In this document: one piece after another, positions 54,986 to 61,044 of the stretch | Position numbering within the stretch: position 1 is the stretch's first letter | Layout: each line of letters begins with the position of its first letter | Assembly (NCBI RefSeq): GCF_025574465.1 | Contig: NZ_JAOBPP010000007.1 | Span: 1-61,044, forward strand | Source of the DNA: Kordiimonas aestuarii | GTDB lineage: Bacteria; Pseudomonadota; Alphaproteobacteria; Sphingomonadales; Kordiimonadaceae | Reading direction: 5' to 3' | DNA length: 61,044 nt | Notes under the pieces: model-generated | Databases searched by the model: none | What the model saw: the letters and a program-made list of their open reading frames with translations, nothing else | What the model was told of the DNA's origin: nothing | Position numbers and translations under genes: made by a program

Positions 54986-56122
54986 ATGATTGCTTTCAAT
55001 TTCAATAGTGTTGCTTCCGTTCTGGTTGAGGACGGCGTCGCAAATCAACTCGGCAGCACACTGCGGGCTCGTTTTGGGGCTGAGCGACCGTTTATCATTA
55101 CTGACCAGGGGCTTGTGAAGCTGGGCATGGTGGCGAAGGTGCAAGCCTCAATGGACGCTGCCGAGCTTGCCCATGCTCACTTTGATGGCGTGGAGGCCGA
55201 CCCGTCCGAGGCCGTTGTATTGCAGGCGGTTGAGGCCGCGCGGGCCCACGATGCCGACATTATTGTCGGGTTTGGGGGCGGCAGTTCCATGGATGTTGCC
55301 AAGCTTGTTGCCGTGCTCGCACAGGGTAAACAACAGCTCGCCGATATATATGGCATTGACCAGATAAATGGTGGGCGCCTGCCGCTTGTGCAAATACCCA
55401 CGACCGCGGGAACAGGCTCGGAAGTCACGCCAATCTCCATCATTACGACAGGTGAGACCACGAAAATGGGTGTGGTGGATGCCACCCTGCTTGCAGACCT
55501 TGCCGTGCTTGACGCGGCGCTGACCACCGGCCTTCCGGCGCATATTACGGCAGCAACGGGCATTGACGCCATGGTGCATGCCATCGAGTCCTACACATCA
55601 AAGCTGAAAAAGAACCCAATCTCCGACGGTTTCGCGCGGCAGGCATTGTTGATGCTGGGCAACAACATTGTCACGGCGTGTGATGACGGAAATAACCTTG
55701 ATGCGCGCCGGGCTATGCTGATTGGGGCGCTGCTGGCGGGGCAGGCCTTTGCCAATGCCCCGGTCGCTGCCGTGCACGCGCTTGCCTACCCACTAGGCGG
55801 GCATTTTCATATCCCGCACGGCCTTTCAAACTCACTGGTGTTACCACATGTGCTGCGTTTTAACGAAGCAGCGGCGGGGACGCTGTATGCAGAACTGGCA
55901 ATACTTGCCGGACAGGGGACCAGTGCCGCCGACTTTATTCGCTGGATGGACCAGATCGCGATCGAAACCAAGGTGCAGCGCCGCTTGCGTGACGTGGGGA
56001 TAAGCCATAATGATCTGCCTATGCTGGCGGAAGATGCTATGCTGCAGACCCGGCTTCTTGTGAATAACCCGCGCGCCGTGACGTTGGATGACGCCCGTGC
56101 GATTTACGAGGCAGCGTGGTAA
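54986..56122 (+). CDS. Iron-containing (group III) alcohol dehydrogenase
   Basis: Protein of 378 residues. NAD-binding GFGGGSSMDVAK, then PTTAGTGSEVTP. Metal ligands fall in the helical domain around HAIESY and HALAYPLGGHFHIPHG. With the preceding aldehyde dehydrogenase it could take an alcohol to the acid in two steps. It starts 27 bp after the ALDH gene and overlaps the frame leading to the thioesterase. Confidence 0.92.
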   Translation: MIAFNFNSVASVLVEDGVANQLGSTLRARFGAERPFIITDQGLVKLGMVAKVQASMDAAELAHAHFDGVEADPSEAVVLQAVEAARAHDADIIVGFGGGSSMDVAKLVAVLAQGKQQLADIYGIDQINGGRLPLVQIPTTAGTGSEVTPISIITTGETTKMGVVDATLLADLAVLDAALTTGLPAHITAATGIDAMVHAIESYTSKLKKNPISDGFARQALLMLGNNIVTACDDGNNLDARRAMLIGALLAGQAFANAPVAAVHALAYPLGGHFHIPHGLSNSLVLPHVLRFNEAAAGTLYAELAILAGQGTSAADFIRWMDQIAIETKVQRRLRDVGISHNDLPMLAEDAMLQTRLLVNNPRAVTLDDARAIYEAAW

Positions 56123-56124
56123 TC

Positions 56125-56571
56125 ATGGCGGAAAAAACATATGAAACCCGGGCTTTGTCTGCGTACGGGCATGTCGCTCCCATTCAGACCCGCTGGATGG
56201 ATAATGATCTGTATGGCCATGTAAACAACGTGGTTTACTACAGCTTTTTCGACACAGCAGTGAACCGCTTCCTTATCGAAGGCGGCGTGCTTGATATTCA
56301 TGATGGTGACGTGATTGGCTTGGTAGTAGAAACCAGCTGCCGTTATTTTTCACCGCTTGAATTTCCCCAGTCTCTCAAGGCGGGTATCGCCGTAAGCCAT
56401 GTTGGCCGTTCCAGCGTGCGGTACGAGATTGGCCTTTTTGCTGACGGCCGGGCCGCTCCGGCTGCCGAAGGCTATTTTGTCCATGTTTATGTGGACAAGG
56501 AGACACGTCGCCCCACTTCATTACCTGAACGGTTCAAAGCGCTGCTGGAGACGATCCGGCTTAAGCCTTGA
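56125..56571 (+). CDS. Hotdog-fold acyl-CoA thioesterase (4HBT type)
   Basis: Protein of 148 residues; ATG 56125 (GTG 56116, overlapping the alcohol dehydrogenase stop, would add three). The hotdog signature TRWMDNDLYGHVNNVVYYSFFD carries the catalytic Asp, split over residues 20-41. It releases acids from CoA esters; the partner substrate is unknown. It starts directly after the alcohol dehydrogenase stop, so it belongs to the same operon. Confidence 0.88.
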   Translation: MAEKTYETRALSAYGHVAPIQTRWMDNDLYGHVNNVVYYSFFDTAVNRFLIEGGVLDIHDGDVIGLVVETSCRYFSPLEFPQSLKAGIAVSHVGRSSVRYEIGLFADGRAAPAAEGYFVHVYVDKETRRPTSLPERFKALLETIRLKP

Positions 56572-56601
56572 TACCTGTCGGTGTGGAGGGAGCCTTATTT
56601 T

Positions 56602-57405
56602 ATGGATGTAAAAAACAAGATCGTTGCAATTACGGGCGCGGCAAGTGGTATTGGCGCGGCTTTGGCAAAAGCATGTGCGGCAGAAGGCGCAAAATTTGTT
56701 GCGCTTGCTGATATGGATGAAAAGGGTGCGCAGGCGGTTGCGAGTGAGATTGGCGCAGGCGTGAAAGCCTACAAGCTCGATGTAACGGACGAGGCAGCTG
56801 TCAAGACATTTGCCAATGAAGTTGAAGCTGACATGGGACTGATTGATCTCTATTTTTCGAATGCGGGTGTGATTTTCTCTGACGCGCCTGATTGGACCGC
56901 GATTAGCCAGACAAATGGCCAGTGGGACAAGATTTGGCAGGTGAATGTTTTCGCACATGTCCTGGCATGCCGTGCAGTACTGCCGGACATGCTGAAACGC
57001 GAAGGCTGCGGTTTCATTGTTACCGCAAGTGCGGCCGGTCTTCTCAGTCAGATTGGCGATATCAGCTACTCCACGACCAAACACGCGGCTGTGGGGTTCA
57101 CCGAAAGCCTTGCAATCAACCATGGTGATGACGGGCTTTACGTGGCGTGCCTGTGTCCGCAGGCGGTTAAATCAAAGATGACCGCTGGTGCGGAAAAAAG
57201 TTCTGCGGCCGGTGATGGGGTCATGCCTGCGGACGAATTTGCCAGCCGTGTCCTGGCTGGCATGAAGGAAGGGCAGTTTATGATCCGCCCACATCCGCAG
57301 GTGGAGGGCTATTTCCGAAAGAAAGCTGAGGATTATGATCGCTGGGTAGGGGGCATGCGCAAGTTTCGCCGCCGTCAACTCGCGAACACGGGCAAGCCGA
57401 TTTAA
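56602..57405 (+). CDS. Short-chain dehydrogenase/reductase
   Basis: Classical SDR of 267 residues from ATG 56602 (ribosome site GGAGGGAG). Cofactor motif TGAASGIGAALA with Asp in LADMDE, suggesting NAD; FSNAGV; catalytic Ser in TASAAG and Tyr-x3-Lys in SYSTTKHA. The C-terminal tail is basic. Substrate unknown; beside another SDR in the same run. Confidence 0.9.
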   Translation: MDVKNKIVAITGAASGIGAALAKACAAEGAKFVALADMDEKGAQAVASEIGAGVKAYKLDVTDEAAVKTFANEVEADMGLIDLYFSNAGVIFSDAPDWTAISQTNGQWDKIWQVNVFAHVLACRAVLPDMLKREGCGFIVTASAAGLLSQIGDISYSTTKHAAVGFTESLAINHGDDGLYVACLCPQAVKSKMTAGAEKSSAAGDGVMPADEFASRVLAGMKEGQFMIRPHPQVEGYFRKKAEDYDRWVGGMRKFRRRQLANTGKPI

Positions 57406-57415
57406 GGGGGGTGTC

Positions 57416-58183
57416 ATGGATTATACAAAACTGATGGATTATAGCGGCAAGGTCGTTTTTGTTTCGGGCTCAAGTCGGGGTATCGGCGAGGCGATTGTGC
57501 GTGCGTTTGCTGCCAACGGGGCCAAGGTCATCGTCTCCTCCCGCGATCAGGAAGCCTGTAACAAAGTCGCGGCCAGCATTAACGATGACGGCGGGGACGC
57601 CAATGCCAAGGCCGCGCACGCGGGCAAGATGGATGACGTGCACGCGGTGTTCGACTGGATCAAGGCTGAATATGGCCGCCTTGACGTGCTGGTAAACTGT
57701 GGTGGCACCAATCCGTTTTACGGCAATATCGGCGATACGCCCGAGGCGGCCTTCGATAAAACGGTTGATGTGAACCTCAAGGGGCCGTTCTATCTGTCCG
57801 CAGAGGCCGTGAAGATGATGAAGAAACAGGGCGGCGGCGCGATTGTCAATGTGGCGTCCATCAATGGAATTTCGCCTGGGCACCTGCAAGGCATCTATTC
57901 GATGACAAAGTCAGCCATGATCAATATGACCAAGGCATTTGCGCGTGAATATGGCCCTGACGGTATCCGCGTAAATGCAATCTGCCCGGGCCTTGTCGAT
58001 ACTAAAATGACAGCAGTGTTCACATCGAACGAAGACATGCTGTCCAAGTATACCAGTCAGTTCCCGATTCCGCGCGCCGGCAAACCAGAAGATATGGTTG
58101 GTGGGGTGCTCTATCTTGCATCTGATGCAGCAGCGTTCACGACTGGCACGACACTGGTGATGGACGGTGGTTGGACCGCATAA
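57416..58183 (+). CDS. Short-chain dehydrogenase/reductase (second)
   Basis: SDR of 255 residues, ATG 57416 behind AAGGGGGGTG. SGSSRGIGEAIV, VNCGGTN (usually NNAG), catalytic YSMTKSA, and the C-terminal TGTTLVMDGGWTA typical of FabG/BdhA-like enzymes. It is a different subgroup from the upstream SDR. Likely acts on a hydroxy- or keto-acyl intermediate of the same pathway. Confidence 0.9.
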   Translation: MDYTKLMDYSGKVVFVSGSSRGIGEAIVRAFAANGAKVIVSSRDQEACNKVAASINDDGGDANAKAAHAGKMDDVHAVFDWIKAEYGRLDVLVNCGGTNPFYGNIGDTPEAAFDKTVDVNLKGPFYLSAEAVKMMKKQGGGAIVNVASINGISPGHLQGIYSMTKSAMINMTKAFAREYGPDGIRVNAICPGLVDTKMTAVFTSNEDMLSKYTSQFPIPRAGKPEDMVGGVLYLASDAAAFTTGTTLVMDGGWTA

Positions 58184-58193
58184 GGGGGCAGGT

Positions 58194-59270
58194 ATGTCAG
58201 AAGAAGAATTGAACAAAACGGTTCAGGTCCGCGAAGGGGAAGAGCTTGACGTCAAGCTTGTCGACGGTCTGATCAAGGAGCGTATCGGTGGCTTGGAAGG
58301 CACACCGACGATCCGTCAATTTGCCAGCGGTCACTCAAACCTGACCTACTCGGTTCAATATGCAAATAAGAACTTTGTCCTGCGCCGTCCGCCATTTGGT
58401 ACACGGCCAAAATCCGGCCATAGCATGATCCGGGAATACAGAGTAATGAACGCGCTGAAACCGACATTTCCAGCGGTACCGGAGACCTATTTCCATATGC
58501 CGAAGGAAGACAGCCCGCTTGGTGCCGAATTTTACGTGATGGAACAAGTGGATGGCCGCAAGCTGGAACGCACAATTCCGGAAAGCTGGGGGTTTGGCGA
58601 AGAGGAAGGCCGCAAGCTGTGTCTTTCCTTTTTTCATAAGCTGATTGAGCTCCATAAGGTCGACTACAAAGCCGCGGGTCTTGGTGACTTTGGGAAGCCA
58701 GAAGGCTATGTCGAACGACAGGTGCTGGGCTGGAACCGACGGTACGAAAAGGCGATCACCGATGACGTGGAAAGCTTTGAGGATGTGCGCAAATGGCTTG
58801 AAGACCATATGCCTTCGGGTGAAGTGGGGCATGCGGTATTGCACGGTGACTACCGGCTGGACAACGTGATTTTGTGCGAGGAAAACCCCTTTGAAATCAA
58901 GGCAATACTTGACTGGGAAATCAGTGCGCTCGGTGATCCGCTCATGGATCTGGGCAACACCCTGGCCTACTGGTCGCAAAAGGGTGACCCGGAAGACATG
59001 ATCCGTATGTGTATGCAGCCGTGCCTCGCGCCCGGTATGCTGACCCGTGAGGAAATCTGCGAGATATATGCCAGGGAAACCGGGTATGACCTGTCAAAAT
59101 TTGACTACTATCTCGTTTATGGCGTGTTCCGCCTCGCAGTGATCATCCAGCAGATATATTACCGCTACTATCACGGCCAGACAAAGAACAAGGCCTTCGC
59201 CATGTTCGGTAAACGCACCAATCAACTAGGGCAGTACGCGCGGTTTTTGATTGAAAAATCAAATATTTAG
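58194..59270 (+). CDS. APH-fold phosphotransferase family protein (ACAD10/11-like)
   Basis: Protein of 358 residues, ATG 58194 behind AAGGGGGCAGG. Kinase-like fold: N-lobe FVLRRPPFG with the ATP Lys/Arg region, catalytic loop VLHGDYRLDNVI and metal loop ILDWEISALGDP. It belongs to the group fused to acyl-CoA dehydrogenases in ACAD10/11, thought to phosphorylate 4-hydroxyacyl-CoAs. Next to SDR, thioesterase and alcohol oxidation genes it fits catabolism of hydroxy fatty acids. Last of the run. Confidence 0.88.
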   Translation: MSEEELNKTVQVREGEELDVKLVDGLIKERIGGLEGTPTIRQFASGHSNLTYSVQYANKNFVLRRPPFGTRPKSGHSMIREYRVMNALKPTFPAVPETYFHMPKEDSPLGAEFYVMEQVDGRKLERTIPESWGFGEEEGRKLCLSFFHKLIELHKVDYKAAGLGDFGKPEGYVERQVLGWNRRYEKAITDDVESFEDVRKWLEDHMPSGEVGHAVLHGDYRLDNVILCEENPFEIKAILDWEISALGDPLMDLGNTLAYWSQKGDPEDMIRMCMQPCLAPGMLTREEICEIYARETGYDLSKFDYYLVYGVFRLAVIIQQIYYRYYHGQTKNKAFAMFGKRTNQLGQYARFLIEKSNI

Positions 59271-59450
59271 CGCCGCTAGAGCGTAATGGAGAAAAATACG
59301 TCACACGTGACCGTTGTGGTGCATTTTGTTTACCTTTCTATGATCAAATGTTTTTGATTGGGTGTCGACGGGATTTCATTGATCCTTGGCCCTCAACATG
59401 TTTAGGTTTTGTTTCACTGAGGCGGGTGGGGCCCGACGAGGGGATATCTA

Positions 59451-60200
59451 TTGTCTGAGAAACTTGCGTTCTCGCTAGCGCTTGATCTTATGTTCAACGG
59501 TCAGGACATGGATTATTGCGAGCGACCGATCAGCTTAACAATTCTGGACCAGATGGCTATGTTCAGCGATTTGCCAAAGCGTGCCCATGTTGCCGTTGTT
59601 GCAGCAGGTGGTGGCAGGCTGGTGCGCACGCTGGCAGAACGAGGGTATAATGTAGATGCCTTTGAAGGGCGACATGAATGTTTTGACCACCTCGAACGCG
59701 TTTTCCTGAATTCACGGTCTGTAAGAGTGATGCCTGCACGTCACCTTGAGGACCCGACAAGGCGTGAAAAGCTGAGCTATGACGCGATGTTCTGCATGGA
59801 TGATCTGCGGGCGTTTCGCGAGGATCAGGAATGGACCGAACATGTTCAGGGTATGGTCAGGGATGACGGCTATTTTGTCTATTCGCAGATGTCCAACCAG
59901 TTGCCGACCAAGAAAAACACGCTGAACCGGTATTTTGACCTGTCAGGCAACTACAATGTATCCGAAGATACATCACAAATGGTACGCGACAGCTATATGG
60001 GCCTGGCAGAGTGGGAGCCGGACGAAACCCAGAAGCGGACAGCGCTTGAAGCGTTGGATATGGTCAAGTCCGGTCGTCTATTGCGCCGCAGTATTCGTGA
60101 TGGTGTTGAGGTCAGGTATGTCGTGTGGCGGAAAAAGCCAAAACCCAAGCGGCAGAAGAAGCAAGGGTCCACAACGTCAAAAATCTGGCCTGCTGACTAG
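59451..60200 (+). CDS. Unrecognised Rossmann-fold (methyltransferase-like) protein ending at the IS
   Basis: Protein of 249 residues from TTG 59451 (ribosome site GAGGGGATA). VAVVAAGGGRLVRTLAERGYNVDAFEG (about 42-68) looks like SAM motifs I and II of a class I methyltransferase, and AMFCMDDLRAF could be motif IV; catalytic residues are not clear. The end is lysine-rich (KKPKPKRQKKQG). The TAG stop (60198-60200) is the first base triplet of the IS copy, so the native C-terminus may have been cut. The 180-bp spacer before it holds only a near-palindrome GTCAC-AC-GTGAC (59300-59311). Confidence 0.6.
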   Translation: MSEKLAFSLALDLMFNGQDMDYCERPISLTILDQMAMFSDLPKRAHVAVVAAGGGRLVRTLAERGYNVDAFEGRHECFDHLERVFLNSRSVRVMPARHLEDPTRREKLSYDAMFCMDDLRAFREDQEWTEHVQGMVRDDGYFVYSQMSNQLPTKKNTLNRYFDLSGNYNVSEDTSQMVRDSYMGLAEWEPDETQKRTALEALDMVKSGRLLRRSIRDGVEVRYVVWRKKPKPKRQKKQGSTTSKIWPAD

Positions 60201-60972
60201 GTCGTAGACTCATAATTTTTCAACCAGATACAGACTGAAGCCAGTTTTACAGCGGCGAGGAAATTCTCCGGGTTTTTGTCATAGCGCGTTGCAATGCCCC
60301 GATAGTGCTTGAGCTTATTGAAGAAACGCTCGACGAGATTACGGTGTCGGTACAGCCATTTACTGAAGGTAAAGGACTGCTTGCGGTTGGCTTTTGGCGG
60401 AATATTGGCCCAAGCTCTGCGCGCTGTGGTGAAGGCACGAAGCGCGTCGGTATCATAGGCTTTGTCAGCGAGCAAGATCGCTTCCTCCTTGATGTCCTCA
60501 ATCAGATCAAGGGCCGGTTTGCTGTCGTGGGTCTGTCCAGCAGTCAGCGAAAGCCTGATCGGCAGACCATCCGCATCGACGAGGGCGTGGATTTTGGTGG
60601 TCAGTCCACCCCGGGAACGGCCCATGCAGCCATCGTCCTGATCCCCCTTTTTGCCGTGGCCCCTTGTTGATGCACACGGACACAGCTGCTGTCGATCATA
60701 ATGATGTCACCGTCATGGGCTTTGCTCACCGCCTCGAACAGTCGGTCCCACACCCCGGCCTTGCGCCAGCGGACAAACCGGTTGTAGCAGGTGGTGTAGG
60801 GACCATATCTTTCGGGAATGTCTGCCCACGGCGTTCCCGCCCGAAAGCGCCACAAGATGCCGTTGATCACCCGGCGGTCATCCACCCTAGGCACCCCGCG
60901 CGGCTTGTTCGGCAGCAAAGGCTCTATGATCGACCATTCATAATCTGTCAGTTCATACCGGCGGCGGCGCAT
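60197..60972 (-). CDS. IS5-family DDE transposase, right copy, two frames
   Basis: OrfA 60601-60972 (ATG 60972, ribosome site GAGGAGG) and orfB 60197-60625, same -1 slip as the left copy and same DDE residues. The stop is TAG rather than TAA because its last base comes from the flanking gene's side. With both frames intact it is probably still active. Confidence 0.9.
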
Positions 60973-61044
60973 CAAAACCTCCTCAATGATTTGAGAAGCG
61001 TTGAATCATATCTTCGCCTGTTTGGGAATCCCTTTTATGAGTTT
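60198..61044 (-). mobile_element. IS5-family (IS427-like) insertion sequence, right copy
   Basis: Inverted copy of 1-847, with identical translated ORFs. Its inner end reads CTAGGTCGTAGACTCATAA in the interior-to-exterior direction from 60197, where the left copy has CTAA at the same point, so identity stops at the base after CTA. The outer end stops at exactly the same IS position as the left copy. The transposase reads inward. Confidence 0.93.

Noticed and set aside
1..61044. Composite transposon bounded by two IS copies
   Set aside because: The interior holds essential core genes in conserved alphaproteobacterial order and no cargo typical of mobile DNA. 61 kb is also very large for an IS5-type pair.
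1..61044. tRNA or rRNA genes, CRISPR arrays, phage genes, origin
   Set aside because: None seen: no cloverleaf-like spacer sequence, no regularly spaced repeats, no integrase or structural phage proteins, no dnaA boxes in clusters.

Overview
The window looks like chromosomal DNA of an alphaproteobacterium, about 55-58% GC by eye. Several things point that way: the purC-purS-purQ-purL order, a zeta-type F1-ATPase inhibitor (DUF1476) beside the pur genes, a DUF2336 protein, the xseB-ispA-dxs-tlyA-RNA methyltransferase run, and the pdxH / dnaJ-like / yihY / fabI / aroC neighbourhood. A Kordiimonadales-like organism would fit, because PEP-CTERM proteins occur alongside these, but the order is a guess. 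Both edges of the window are copies, 847 bp each, of one IS5-family (IS427-like) element in inverted orientation. Nearly everything between them is housekeeping, so this is better read as chromosome bounded by two IS copies (or a contig ending in repeats) than as a composite transposon.

Layout. 0.9-5.4 kb: purine biosynthesis operon (leftward) and the divergent ATPase inhibitor gene. 5.5-9.3 kb: two tandem paralogous PEP-CTERM surface proteins facing a PrsT-type TPR lipoprotein, with no exosortase in the window. 9.3-14.5 kb: MFS exporter, exported amidohydrolase preceded by two identical 10-bp palindromes, stand-alone Lrp ligand-binding domain, CrtI/PYROXD2-like oxidoreductase. 14.7-20.3 kb: a signalling island. 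A STAS protein and a receiver-PP2C-HATPase protein form a partner-switching pair (HsbA/HsbR-like). Next to them is a CqsA/LqsA-like autoinducer synthase, divergent from a CqsS/LqsS-like membrane histidine kinase, which overlaps an unusual response regulator gene by 4 bp. 20.4-25.3 kb: LysR regulator, secreted TPR protein, HMG-CoA lyase, EF-G paralogue. 25.4-29.9 kb: exported alpha/beta hydrolase, NatAB-type ABC exporter, ECF sigma factor and probable membrane anti-sigma partner in one operon. 29.8-34.5 kb: mnmC, gamma-carbonic anhydrase, DUF2336, then a 473-bp gene-free stretch, then an acyltransferase. 34.5-45.3 kb: D-2-hydroxyacid dehydrogenase and Sua5, acyl-CoA dehydrogenase, MBL hydrolase, isoprenoid/RNA modification operon. 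45.3-51.1 kb: alpha/beta hydrolase, aroC, fabI, yihY, dnaJ-like, pdxH. 51.2-60.2 kb: chemoreceptor, an aldehyde/alcohol oxidation and acyl-CoA gene set, and a Rossmann-fold protein whose stop codon lies in the right IS copy.

The two most notable items are the CqsA/CqsS/response-regulator locus, a Vibrio/Legionella-type alpha-hydroxyketone quorum-sensing set in an alphaproteobacterial background, and a probable sigma-54-dependent small RNA at 33758-33888. The RNA region has a near-consensus -24/-12 promoter, two upstream inverted repeats, several hairpins (two showing the same 10-nt loop) and a rho-independent terminator. In vibrios the CqsA/CqsS signal ends in sigma-54-dependent sRNAs (Qrr), so finding both within 16 kb is suggestive. 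A functional link here is only inference.
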